DNA of 64,000 bases from an uncultured Erysipelotrichaceae bacterium (lineage in GTDB: Bacteria > Bacillota_I > Bacilli_A > RF39 > UBA660): positions 18,301 to 82,300 of the forward strand of contig CADBKG010000003.1 of the NCBI GenBank assembly GCA_902795215.1. The letters run 5' to 3'. The translations under genes and the position numbers were made by a program. Position 1 is the stretch's first letter; the number at the start of each line of letters is the position of its first letter. This document shows positions 42,312-50,707 of the stretch, piece after piece. The notes beneath the pieces were generated by a model that did no database searches, was not told the DNA's origin, and saw only the letters and a program-made list of their open reading frames with translations.

Positions 42312-43049
42312 TTACTTCTCCTCCTTTAGTAAATAAGCTATTGATATGTTATCTGTACCCCCACGAGAATTGCTTTTTCTAACTAGCTTTTTAAGTTTTT
42401 CTTCTATAGATAAGTCTTCTTCATTTAAGACTGCTTCTATTTGTTTATCATTAAGCATATTTGTTAAACCATCACTAGCAAGGAATATTCCATCAACGCT
42501 AGTTTCAACATCAAATTCATCTGGTTCTATAGTTTCACTTGCACCAAGCGCTTTCATAAGAACGTTTTTCTTTGGATAGTTAACTGCTTCCTCTTCTGTA
42601 AGTTCACCAGCTTCTATTAAAACATTTATAAGCGAATGATCTTTTGTAACTTTATGTAATTTTTTATTCTTTATAACATATCCACTAGAATCTCCAATGT
42701 TTCCAAATATCAAAAATTCATCTGTTAGTATTGCTACTACAAGAGTTGTTCCCATTCCAAGTGCTTCTCTATTCTTGTTTGCATATTTTATGATTTCACT
42801 ATTAATTATAAGTATATTTTCTTTAAGCCAATCAACGGCATCTCTTTTATTTCCAATTGAAGATAATTTCTTAAATCTTTCACTTAGATGATCGACTGTT
42901 ATTTTACTAGCAACTTCACCCGCTCTATGTCCACCCATTCCATCGGCTACTATAAGCATATGTTCACCCATACCATTTTTAACAATATTTACATTATCTT
43001 CATTATGATCTCGCATCATTCCAGTATCGGTTATATAAAATGATTTCAT
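42312..43049 (-). CDS. prpC: PP2C-type Ser/Thr phosphatase PrpC
   Basis: A 245-residue PPM-family phosphatase. Metal-binding motifs are TDTGMMRDHNEDNV near 6, ADGMGGHRAGEVAS near 36, GNIGDSSGY near 117, LASDGLTNML near 195 and GGTDNIS near 229. It removes phosphate from PrkC and its targets. The ATG at 43047-43049 overlaps the rlmN TGA stop (ATGA) and follows GAGGTGG; the longer frame to 43082 is out of place. It is separated from prkC by two bases. Confidence 0.96.
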   Translation of the reverse strand: MKSFYITDTGMMRDHNEDNVNIVKNGMGEHMLIVADGMGGHRAGEVASKITVDHLSERFKKLSSIGNKRDAVDWLKENILIINSEIIKYANKNREALGMGTTLVVAILTDEFLIFGNIGDSSGYVIKNKKLHKVTKDHSLINVLIEAGELTEEEAVNYPKKNVLMKALGASETIEPDEFDVETSVDGIFLASDGLTNMLNDKQIEAVLNEEDLSIEEKLKKLVRKSNSRGGTDNISIAYLLKEEK

Positions 43050-44065
43050 TTTTCCACCTCTTTTGCTCTTAATTGGCCACAAGCAGCATCAATTCCACCG
43101 CCAAATTTCTTTCTAATTGTAATTGTTATTCCACTTTTTCTTACTATATCATAAAATTCCATTTTGGTTTTATCATCACTTCTTTTGTATTCTATATGAC
43201 TAGTTTCATTATATGGAATTAAATTAACATATACGTTTTTACCTTTAAGTAAGTTTACAAGCTCGTTTGCACACTCTTTTGTATCATTAACTCCCTTTAA
43301 TAAAAGATATTCAATTGTAACTCTTCTATTAGTTTTTTTGGAATAATAATCAATTGCATCCATCACTTCTTTAATGTTATAGGCTTTATTTATTTTCATA
43401 ATTTTACTTCTAAGCTCATCATTTGGTGCGTGTAAGCTTACTGCCAGATTAATCTGCAGAGGAAAAGCAGCGAACTCTTTAATTTTTGGGACAATTCCAC
43501 TAGTTGAAACTGTTATATGTCTAGCGCCTATTGCAACACCTTTTGGATCATTTATAATTCTCATAAAGTCTGTTACATTTTCATAATTATCAAATGGTTC
43601 TCCAATTCCCATTATTACAATACTATCTATTCTTCTTTTTATATCTTCTTCAATTGCTAATATCTGCTCTACTATTTCTCCTGCAGTTAAGTTTCTAACC
43701 TTTTTTAATCTTCCAGATTCACAAAAACTGCATCCCATATTACAACCAATTTGACTAGATACACACACGCTTACTCCATAATCATGCATCATAAGTACCG
43801 CTTCTATGAAGTTTCCATCTTCTAACTTAAATAAGTACTTGCTTGTATCTTTACCTGTTTGTTTTTCTTTTATTTCTATCTTACCAAAGTAGTAATCTTC
43901 TTTTAATTTTTCTATTACTTCTTTTTTTATATTAGTCATTTCATCAAATGATTTAACACGTTTTGAGTATAACCATTCAAAAACTTGAGTCGCTTTATAA
44001 CTCTTAAGACCCATATCAATAAAATATTTACTCAAATTCTCTTTAGTTACACTGTATATATCCAT
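43046..44065 (-). CDS. rlmN: 23S rRNA (A2503)-C2/tRNA (A37)-C2 methyltransferase RlmN
   Basis: A 339-residue radical SAM methyltransferase. CxxxCxxC is visible in QIGCNMGCSFCESGRLKKVRN near 107-123, followed by GIGEPFDNYENV, VSTSGIVPKI, LAVSLHAPNDELRS and the C-terminal Cys in IDAACGQL near 330, which forms the methyl-carrying intermediate. It modifies A2503 of 23S rRNA and A37 of some tRNAs. First gene of the rlmN-prpC-prkC-rsgA-rpe operon, which appears to continue into the suf genes. Confidence 0.96.
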   Translation of the reverse strand: MDIYSVTKENLSKYFIDMGLKSYKATQVFEWLYSKRVKSFDEMTNIKKEVIEKLKEDYYFGKIEIKEKQTGKDTSKYLFKLEDGNFIEAVLMMHDYGVSVCVSSQIGCNMGCSFCESGRLKKVRNLTAGEIVEQILAIEEDIKRRIDSIVIMGIGEPFDNYENVTDFMRIINDPKGVAIGARHITVSTSGIVPKIKEFAAFPLQINLAVSLHAPNDELRSKIMKINKAYNIKEVMDAIDYYSKKTNRRVTIEYLLLKGVNDTKECANELVNLLKGKNVYVNLIPYNETSHIEYKRSDDKTKMEFYDIVRKSGITITIRKKFGGGIDAACGQLRAKEVEK

Positions 44066-44145
44066 AAATATTTTTACTCTTTCTATCTAATTAATTATAA
44101 CAAAATATATAAGCATTTTCAATATATTTAAAGATTATTAGTCAC

Positions 44146-44174
44146 TTGATTAGTTATGATTGTTATGCTATTAT
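44146..44174 (+). promoter_or_regulatory. Promoter of the ORF6N gene
   Basis: TTGATT (44146-44151), 17-base spacer, TATTAT (44169-44174) with TGC directly before it (extended -10). Confidence 0.7.
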
Positions 44175-44207
44175 ATAGAGCCATAATAAATAAAAGGAGA
44201 ATAAATA

Positions 44208-45101
44208 ATGAAAGAAGACTCAAAAAATGAAATTTTGAATATCGAAAACAAAATATATGTAATTGATGATAAACAAGTAATGCTGGATTCAGATTTAGCA
44301 GAACTTTTTGGTGTAGAAACAAAAAGAATAAATGAAGCAGTAAAAAACAACATCAAAAAGTTTCCTGTGGAATACTCATGGAAATTAACTAATGAAGAAA
44401 CTAAAATTTTTTTGGTCGAAATTTTCGACCAAAAAAAAGAAACAAGAGGTGGAAGATACAAAAACCCAAGAGTTTTTACTGAAGAAGGCATTTTTATGCT
44501 TGCAACAATATTAAAATCTGAAACAGCAGTAAAAATGAGTATAAAAATAGTAGAGTCTTTTGTTAAAATGCGACATTTCCTTATTGACAACAAAGATATC
44601 TATAAATCTCTTAATAATCTTAATTTACGTCTTAGTGATACCGAAGATAAAGTTGATAAACTATTTTCAAAATTTGATAAAAAAGAATATCTCTATTTAG
44701 AAAACTCAGAATATGATGCTTATTCAGACATAATAAAAATACTTAAAACTTCAAAACAAAATATTATTATAGTAGATCCATACGTAGATATAACATTCTT
44801 AGATACCATTAGAAATATTAAAACAAAAGTAACTCTAATTACCCAAAGAAGAACAAGACTCACTAAAACAGAAATAGATAAATATAACACACAATATAAT
44901 AATTTAACAGTTATAAAAAATTCTTCCTTTCACGATAGATACCTAATTATAGATAATAAAGATATATATCATTTAGGTGCTTCTATTAACTATGCTGGCA
45001 ATAAGGTTTTTTCTATAAATAAATTACAAGATGAAGACATTATAATTTTACTTAAAGATAAAGTTAATAAAATTATAGAAAAAAAGAAAGCAACTACTTA
45101 G
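44208..45101 (+). CDS. ORF6N-domain protein with C-terminal PLD-like domain
   Basis: A 297-residue protein. The N-terminal ORF6N domain shows IYVIDDKQVMLDSDLAELFG near 16-35, ETKRINEAVKNN and FTEEGIFMLATIL near 92, all typical of phage-type ORF6N (KilA-N superfamily) proteins. A short coiled coil (about 134-155) follows. The C-terminal part resembles the PLD-like domain often fused to ORF6N: IIIVDPYVDITFLD near 185, VTLITQ, and FHDRYLIIDNKDIYHLGASI near 243-262. Function unknown; such genes sit in mobile or accessory regions. It carries a perfect palindrome at 44407-44437, and its 3' end overlaps the converging surface protein gene by eight bases. Confidence 0.85.
   Translation: MKEDSKNEILNIENKIYVIDDKQVMLDSDLAELFGVETKRINEAVKNNIKKFPVEYSWKLTNEETKIFLVEIFDQKKETRGGRYKNPRVFTEEGIFMLATILKSETAVKMSIKIVESFVKMRHFLIDNKDIYKSLNNLNLRLSDTEDKVDKLFSKFDKKEYLYLENSEYDAYSDIIKILKTSKQNIIIVDPYVDITFLDTIRNIKTKVTLITQRRTRLTKTEIDKYNTQYNNLTVIKNSSFHDRYLIIDNKDIYHLGASINYAGNKVFSINKLQDEDIIILLKDKVNKIIEKKKATT
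44407..44437. repeat. Perfect intragenic palindrome in the ORF6N gene
   Basis: Two 15-base arms, TTTTTTTGGTCGAAA and TTTCGACCAAAAAAA, flank a single central T. It encodes KIFLVEIFDQKK (residues about 67-77), just before the GGRYKNPRVFTEE segment. In either transcript direction it would form a terminator-like hairpin. Confidence 0.9.
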
Positions 45102-45111
45102 TTACTTTCTT
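45084..45111. terminator. Bidirectional terminator between the ORF6N gene and surface protein 3
   Basis: AAGAAAG-C-AACTA pairs with TAGTT-A-CTTTCTT around CT, with A or T tracts on both sides. It lies inside the overlapping ends of the two converging coding sequences. Confidence 0.75.
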
Positions 45112-46410
45112 ACTTTTAATTAACATATAAATACATCCAACAATAACTCCTAAAAGCAAAGTGCTTACAACTAATACCCAAGCTTTTATTCTATTTCCAG
45201 TAATAGGCACTTTAATTGTCATCTTATCTATCTTTTCGGGGATAGTCTCTTTCTCTACAACTAGATTAATTCTATATACAACATGGCCTTCATCAGTTGT
45301 AATAGTTACTTTAGTACTTCCTTCTTTTAATCCTATCAATTCTTTATTCTCAATTTTAGCTATACTTTCATCTTCTATTGTATATTCTATCTCTTTATCT
45401 TCAGTATAGTAATCAAGATATGAACTTAAATCTAACTTGTCACCAGGTTTTAATTTTGTTTCTTTATCAAAATATACCATTGTATTTGATTTAGTTTGAC
45501 CTCCCATACTTGTGCTATCAACATCATAAATATCATAGTTAAGTACACCAGGTTCATTATTCATCATAAATTGTTGGAAATCATTTAAAGAATCATCTTC
45601 ACTAGAATCAATATTTGTATATTTCAAAGAATTAAAATTAGAATTGTATATGTTAACAAATATATCTCCTGTTGCAGGATAACTTACAATTTTACCAACA
45701 TTACTATTATATATATTAATAGTGCCTGTATATGGAACAATTACTTGACTACCAAAATCCATATTTTCAATTTTTATGTTTCCTAAAATCGATATTGTTT
45801 TTAAAGAATTTAATGTTGATTCATCAACTTCAAGTACGTCGTTTAAATTAATTTCTTCGGAGTTAAGTTGATATGAATCTGAATCAACATATCCTAATAA
45901 TAATAAAAAAGCATGTGTATTTAAAAGTTTAATTTTTTGAGAATTATATATTGATATCGTATTTGTTTCACCAATGTTAGATACACTTATATTTTGAATA
46001 TCAGTTAAGTCTAATTGATGAATTATCTTGTCAATATTAGCAACTTCAAGATTTTGTGCATTTTCAGTAGTTATGTACGCTAAACTGCCAAATCCACTTA
46101 TATTAACATCTTTAATATTTTTAAAGGCAACGCCAACAGCGTCTAAATTGTGATTATTACCATTAATAGTAATAGACTTTGGGAAATTACTCCCTTCAGT
46201 AATATTGAATCCATACTGATTTGAATAATCACTATTAATATTGATTATAATGTCTTTGTCTGTTAAATCCGATAAACTATCTATATTGTCTTTGACTGTC
46301 GATAAATCGGTATATTCACAAGTTTCACATACATTATATGTGAGTGTTTCTGCATTAGCAAGGACTGGCATTAAAAACATTATTAATAAAATGCTTATAT
46401 ATTTTTTCAT
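45094..46410 (-). CDS. Cell-surface protein 3: beta-helix-like region, Ig-like domain and xPxTG anchor
   Basis: The largest close paralogue of the protein at 23963 (438 residues). Signal peptide about 1-20, then LTYNVCETCEYTDLSTV (the Cys pair is one residue closer than in the other two), a repetitive Ile/Asn-rich region with ITINGNNH, the line SILGNIKIENMDFGS and VNIYNSNFNSLKY, an Ig-like domain (YTIEDESIAKIENKEL, LKEGSTKVTITTDEG), and VPITG with a hydrophobic segment and KSKKVTK. The C-terminal 130 residues match surface protein 2 almost exactly while the beta-helix region has diverged. It converges on the ORF6N gene. Confidence 0.8.
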   Translation of the reverse strand: MKKYISILLIMFLMPVLANAETLTYNVCETCEYTDLSTVKDNIDSLSDLTDKDIIININSDYSNQYGFNITEGSNFPKSITINGNNHNLDAVGVAFKNIKDVNISGFGSLAYITTENAQNLEVANIDKIIHQLDLTDIQNISVSNIGETNTISIYNSQKIKLLNTHAFLLLLGYVDSDSYQLNSEEINLNDVLEVDESTLNSLKTISILGNIKIENMDFGSQVIVPYTGTINIYNSNVGKIVSYPATGDIFVNIYNSNFNSLKYTNIDSSEDDSLNDFQQFMMNNEPGVLNYDIYDVDSTSMGGQTKSNTMVYFDKETKLKPGDKLDLSSYLDYYTEDKEIEYTIEDESIAKIENKELIGLKEGSTKVTITTDEGHVVYRINLVVEKETIPEKIDKMTIKVPITGNRIKAWVLVVSTLLLGVIVGCIYMLIKSKKVTK

Positions 46411-46433
46411 ATACTTACCTACTCTCTAGTTAT

Positions 46434-46463
46434 ATTATACCTTATAATTAAAAAGTTAGTCAA
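46434..46463 (-). promoter_or_regulatory. Promoter of surface protein 3
   Basis: TTGACT (46458-46463), 18-base spacer, TATAAT (46434-46439) on the minus strand, followed by the leader TAACTAGAGAGTAGGTAAG shared with surface protein 2. Confidence 0.8.
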
Positions 46464-46485
46464 CAAATAATAAATATTATTTACA

Positions 46486-46510
46486 CTAAAAAAAGGCAAG
46501 TAATTGCCTT
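46486..46510 (-). terminator. Terminator of the spoIVFA-rseP operon
   Basis: AAGGCAA and TTGCCTT pair around GTAA, followed on the minus strand by a T run; it overlaps the rseP stop. Confidence 0.8.
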
Positions 46511-47570
46511 ATTTGTGTATTAGATTTATTACATCTTTTATTGATATTATTATCATTAAAAGCATTAGTAATGCAAAACCTATAGAATTAATTGCATTTT
46601 CTATTTTAGGATTCATTTTTTTCTTTCTAATAGCTTCTATTATTAAAAGCATTACTCTACCACCATCAAATGCTGGGAAAGGAAGTATATTCATAAATCC
46701 TAAGTTTATACTTAAATATGCAGTTAGATATAAAATTGATTCTACACTAGTATGTCTTGCTTCACCTACTACAGAATATATACCTATAGGTCCTGATAGT
46801 GCATTAAGTGATATATTACCAGTTATTAAATTAATAATAATTGCCCACATAGTATAGATTATAGTAAAGAATTTTTTGAATGCATATTTAAATGCAAAAA
46901 TGATTCCTTTATGTCTTTTTGGATCTTGTCCTATACCAAAGACTTTAGTTTCATTCCCTGCTTTATCTTTTTCTACTTTAGGTGTTATTTCGTATTCTTT
47001 AATTTCGCCATCTGCTTTTTTAACTTTAAATGTATAAGTATCACTATCATTTTTCAAATTTAAAATTAGAGTTACTTTATCCCAAGAACCTGCTTTTTTA
47101 TTATTAATTGCAAGTATTCTATCTCCAACTTCAATACCAGCTTCACTTACAGGATAACCTTTTGGTGCTATTCCAACATAACTTTCTGTTTGAGGCGCAC
47201 CCCAAATAAGGGCTGATGCGAATAGGATTACAAATCCTGTTATAAAGTTCATTAATACACCAGCAATAAGTATTAAACATCTAACTGGTATACTTTTATT
47301 ACATAGATATTGATTCTTTTTTAGTTTAATACCGCTTCCATCATCTTCTCCGTCTTCCCCTGCAATAGCGCAGTATCCACCAATTGGAAAAAGTCGCAAA
47401 CTATATTGAGTAGGATCATTTTTTCTTTTAAATCCCCATATTTTTGGCCCCATACCAAGTGCAAATTCGTATACATAAGCACCATTCTTTTTAGCAGTAA
47501 TAAAATGGCCAAATTCATGTACAAATATCAAAACCCCAAGTATTACTATTAAAACTATTAATGTTAACAT
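46509..47570 (-). CDS. rseP: RseP/RasP-type site-2 zinc metalloprotease
   Basis: A 353-residue M50 intramembrane protease. The zinc site HEFGH is at residues 18-22 in the first membrane segment; a PDZ domain (about 130-215, with GYPVSEAGIEVGDRILAINN) lies between membrane segments; the third zinc ligand is in NILPFPAFDGGRVML near 311. RasP cleaves anti-sigma factors, signal peptides and FtsL in Bacillus. Last gene of an operon spoIVFA-like, spoIVFB-like, cdsA, rseP; cdsA-rseP pairs are common in Firmicutes. Confidence 0.96.
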   Translation of the reverse strand: MLTLIVLIVILGVLIFVHEFGHFITAKKNGAYVYEFALGMGPKIWGFKRKNDPTQYSLRLFPIGGYCAIAGEDGEDDGSGIKLKKNQYLCNKSIPVRCLILIAGVLMNFITGFVILFASALIWGAPQTESYVGIAPKGYPVSEAGIEVGDRILAINNKKAGSWDKVTLILNLKNDSDTYTFKVKKADGEIKEYEITPKVEKDKAGNETKVFGIGQDPKRHKGIIFAFKYAFKKFFTIIYTMWAIIINLITGNISLNALSGPIGIYSVVGEARHTSVESILYLTAYLSINLGFMNILPFPAFDGGRVMLLIIEAIRKKKMNPKIENAINSIGFALLMLLMIIISIKDVINLIHK

Positions 47571-47582
47571 ATTTTATCCTTT

Positions 47583-48380
47583 CTAAATAAATCTAAATAA
47601 GATAACAAATACCATAACCACAAAAGTTATACTATCTATCCTATCGAGTATTCCACCATGCCCAGGTATAAGATTAGAAAAATCTTTAATATTATTTTCC
47701 CTTTTAATAAGACTATAGAATAAATCTCCTATTTCACATACTATTGTAAGTAATGCAAGACATGGAATAACTATATATAATGGTGCTACATTTATAAATC
47801 CTACATAAACTATTGTACTTAAAGCAGTTCCCATTACTATACCACCAATAAATCCTTCAAGTGATTTATTTGGGCTTATTTTAGTTATTTTTCTTTTACC
47901 AATCATAACACCAGTAAAATAAGCGAATACATCTGTACATATACATAATACTAATAGCAATACAAAATATTTTAATTCATATAAAAACAGATTCATTATT
48001 ATATTTAATGCAAGACCAACAAAAATTATAAACGCGCTTAAAAACATTGCCTCTTTAGAAGTATATTTATAATCTTTGTTCTCATAATAAAACACTGTTG
48101 GTAAAAACATAAGCATAAATGCTGCAATTAAATATTTATAATTGATTCCAATAATATCAAACATCGCAGTTGTATTTGATAAAACTATTAAAAGCATTGC
48201 AACTAGTCCAAGTATTACAACAGGTTTTGGATAACTTTCTAATCCTCTTATTGATAATATTTCTTTATACGCTAAAATACTTAAAATTCCTATACCTACT
48301 ACAAAAAGTTTTCCCCCTACTAAAACAAATGGTAAACATATAAGGATCATAAGTATTGCACTAATGATTCTTTTTTTCAT
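47583..48380 (-). CDS. cdsA: Phosphatidate cytidylyltransferase
   Basis: A 265-residue integral membrane protein with about eight membrane segments. The CDP-alcohol synthetase signature is visible near the C-terminus: NKSLEGFIGGIVMG near 170, then KRENNIKDFSNLIPGHGGIL and DRIDS. It makes CDP-diacylglycerol, the precursor of phospholipids. It lies twelve bases before rseP in the same operon. Confidence 0.95.
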   Translation of the reverse strand: MKKRIISAILMILICLPFVLVGGKLFVVGIGILSILAYKEILSIRGLESYPKPVVILGLVAMLLIVLSNTTAMFDIIGINYKYLIAAFMLMFLPTVFYYENKDYKYTSKEAMFLSAFIIFVGLALNIIMNLFLYELKYFVLLLVLCICTDVFAYFTGVMIGKRKITKISPNKSLEGFIGGIVMGTALSTIVYVGFINVAPLYIVIPCLALLTIVCEIGDLFYSLIKRENNIKDFSNLIPGHGGILDRIDSITFVVMVFVILFRFI

Positions 48381-48413
48381 ATTTTTCTTAACCTTTCACA
48401 AAGATATTATATA

Positions 48414-49160
48414 TTATTTTTTATCTTTAATCAACTTAAAATGCTTTTTTATGAAGTCATGTTCACATTCATTGGACATATAATTGTTTTTATTTTTATA
48501 CATTTGTTCTATTTTATTAATATTTACATTTTTATTAAAGAGAAAACTATGATTCATCCTTTCTAAATAAAAACTATTCATATAATATGGGGTATTATTA
48601 TAGTTTCTAAATATAGATATTATTAAGAATATGATTACTATAATATTTTTATATATTATACTTATATTTAAAGCAAATATCAAAACAAGAGTAATTAAAG
48701 AAATGTAAAACATACAAATTAAACTCTTCTTTAGTGGTAAAAATAATTCTAAGATATTTTTTAGTATTTTCTCTCCATCAAGTGGGATAACAGGAATCAT
48801 ATTAAATATAATAATTAGATTATTATAATATAGTATTTGTTCTTTATATGATAAATCTAGATTTAAAACTATAAACCCAAATATAATTTGAAATAAAATA
48901 CCACCTATACTTATAATTAAATCTTCATATATGTTTGTAGATATATATGAATCTAAACTTATTATTCCACCAAAAGGAAGTATAGATATTTTAGTAATTT
49001 TTCTATTAAATATAAGCATAAATGTTATATGTCCTATTTCATGAATCATTATGATTATACTTATTATTAAAACATATTTAATTAATCCCTCATTTAATGC
49101 CAGCAGTAATAATACATATGTAATTGGATGCACAGTTATTTTATTTAATAACTTCTTCAT
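48414..49160 (-). CDS. spoIVFB: SpoIVFB-like intramembrane metalloprotease (M50B)
   Basis: A 248-residue protein with about six membrane segments. The zinc site MIHEIGHITFML (HExxH at residues 40-44) and the third ligand in FNMIPVIPLDGEKIL near 130 match the SpoIVFB subfamily, which lacks a PDZ domain. In Bacillus SpoIVFB cleaves pro-sigma K and is held inactive by SpoIVFA. Here it overlaps the SpoIVFA-like gene by twenty bases, supporting that pairing. The usual cystathionine-beta-synthase tail is absent; a charged tail of about 45 residues replaces it. Whether it works in sporulation is not shown. Confidence 0.82.
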   Translation of the reverse strand: MKKLLNKITVHPITYVLLLLALNEGLIKYVLIISIIIMIHEIGHITFMLIFNRKITKISILPFGGIISLDSYISTNIYEDLIISIGGILFQIIFGFIVLNLDLSYKEQILYYNNLIIIFNMIPVIPLDGEKILKNILELFLPLKKSLICMFYISLITLVLIFALNISIIYKNIIVIIFLIISIFRNYNNTPYYMNSFYLERMNHSFLFNKNVNINKIEQMYKNKNNYMSNECEHDFIKKHFKLIKDKK

Positions 49161-49728
49161 ATTTTAAGTTTTTACCATCTTTAATAAATGTAAGTGTAAT
49201 TTTATCATCTATTGCATTACCAAGCATACTTCCTTTACTTACATAGTCATATAGTTTTACGTTAAGGTTAGTTACATTACTATACCAATAATCTATATTA
49301 TCTATACCTTGAATTATTACTGTATTACCAAGGTTATCTTTTTCACCAATAAATACAACTAGACCCGAATTAATAATAGGGACTAAATAGTTTTTATTAA
49401 CTGTAAGTTTATAAGCATTATTTTCCTCTTTAATATCTTTATAAGTTATTTTTTCATCAAATACCATTTCTTCTTTATCCTCTTTTAGCGGAATAACTTT
49501 ACCAAAGTATTTATTATACATATTTGTTATTTTATTAAAAGATAAGTTTCTATTAATAGCTATATCTTTAAATAATTTTCTATATTCTGATTTAAAGTTT
49601 GTAATAGATATTATACTTAAAAATAGTATTATAGATATTAATAATCTACTTATTAAGTTGTTTACATATTTATTAGGTTTACTTTCTTTGTTATTACTAG
49701 AATGTTTACTCTTATATATATTATCCAT
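49141..49728 (-). CDS. spoIVFA: SpoIVFA-like membrane protein with degenerate LytM/M23 domain
   Basis: A 195-residue protein with a charged N-terminus, one membrane segment near 30-48, and an extracytoplasmic M23-like beta domain (LVVFIGEKDNLGNTVIIQG, YWYSNVTNLNVKLYDYVSKG, GNAIDDKITLTFI) that lacks the zinc residues, as in SpoIVFA. SpoIVFA anchors and inhibits SpoIVFB. The ATG at 49726-49728 follows GGTGA; an in-frame TTG upstream is less likely. First gene of the operon. Annotation relies on position and fold pattern. Confidence 0.75.
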   Translation of the reverse strand: MDNIYKSKHSSNNKESKPNKYVNNLISRLLISIILFLSIISITNFKSEYRKLFKDIAINRNLSFNKITNMYNKYFGKVIPLKEDKEEMVFDEKITYKDIKEENNAYKLTVNKNYLVPIINSGLVVFIGEKDNLGNTVIIQGIDNIDYWYSNVTNLNVKLYDYVSKGSMLGNAIDDKITLTFIKDGKNLKYEEVIK

Positions 49729-49817
49729 TTTATTCACCAATTAATTTTATGTTAATAATTAAAATACATTACAAATGTAAAGTAATAATATAGATTTATT
49801 TTCATTATTCATATTTT

Positions 49818-49826
49818 TGCTATAAT
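49818..49826 (+). promoter_or_regulatory. Extended -10 promoter of the gene at 49850
   Basis: TGCTATAAT is a complete extended -10 element 24 bases before the ATG. Confidence 0.55.
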
Positions 49827-49849
49827 TAATTTAAGAAAGGATAATTTTT

Positions 49850-50707
49850 ATGGAAGAAGGTAAGAAAAAAAATAAGGGGTTAATAGTTTTAGTTGTTATT
49901 TTAATACTTATAATACTAGGCTTGGTCGGTTATATAATGTATGGTACAAATGTCGTTTATAATCATTTTAAAGCAGAAGAAAGCACTACACAAAAAGAAG
50001 AAGAAACAGTAATCAGTAATGAACTAGCTAGCGAACTACTTGATAAGGTTCCATACCATGATCACGTAATAGACTATGAAAATAAAGATTTAGTCCCTTA
50101 TTATAATGACAAATATATTGTAAGTGATATAGATGAGAAATTATTAATATATGAGGCTTATAATGCCGCAGTAAACACATCATATATAGATACATTTGAA
50201 AAAGGTGATTTTCCTACTGGTACTGGTGGAGGAAAGTGCATTAAACTTGCCAATTTAAATGATTTTTTAAAAGAGGATTATAATATTACTATTAAAGGTG
50301 AAACCAAAGAATTTGAAATTCCTGAACTTGGCACAGTAGGAATGATTTATATGAGTGAAGAAGATGTCTGCTTAGTTCCACAAGAAGGTGGAATGGTTAG
50401 TTCATATATTACAAGTAAGTTAGATAAAGCAAGATATAATGGAGATGATATCGAATTATATACTACTGTTTTATTTAATTATATTGCTTGGAATGGAGAA
50501 ACAATGGACCATACTTTAACAAGTGATCCTGAGTATAAAAACGTACTTGAAAAATTTACAGAAAAAGAAACTGATTCAGATATCAGTCTTAATAATGAAA
50601 AATTATTCCAAAAGTATTATAATCAAGGATCAAAATATAAACATACTTTCAAGCTTAATGATGATGGCTTTTATTACTGGTACTCAACAGAAAAAGTTGG
50701 AGATTAA
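49850..50707 (+). CDS. Membrane-anchored hypothetical protein, 285 residues
   Basis: The protein has a basic N-terminus, one membrane segment (about 9-30) and a large extracytoplasmic, acidic part. No family recognised. Notable stretches are TGTGGGKCIKLANLNDFLKE near 122-141, in which a Gly run and one Cys stand out, and MIYMSEEDVCLVPQEGG near 165-181 with a second Cys; the two could form a disulfide. The end is Lys/Tyr-rich. AAAGGA precedes the ATG. It is monocistronic on the plus strand in an otherwise minus-strand region, ending at a strong terminator. Confidence 0.7.
   Translation: MEEGKKKNKGLIVLVVILILIILGLVGYIMYGTNVVYNHFKAEESTTQKEEETVISNELASELLDKVPYHDHVIDYENKDLVPYYNDKYIVSDIDEKLLIYEAYNAAVNTSYIDTFEKGDFPTGTGGGKCIKLANLNDFLKEDYNITIKGETKEFEIPELGTVGMIYMSEEDVCLVPQEGGMVSSYITSKLDKARYNGDDIELYTTVLFNYIAWNGETMDHTLTSDPEYKNVLEKFTEKETDSDISLNNEKLFQKYYNQGSKYKHTFKLNDDGFYYWYSTEKVGD

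Noticed and set aside
43046..43049. Genetic code 4 (TGA as tryptophan), suggested by low GC
   Set aside because: Several well-identified genes (rlmN, rsgA, mreC, miaB) end in TGA at the expected family length, so TGA is a stop codon here.
44128..44593. Minus-strand frames opposite the ORF6N gene
   Set aside because: They overlap a conserved ORF6N domain, lack ribosome binding sites, and one arises from the promoter region.
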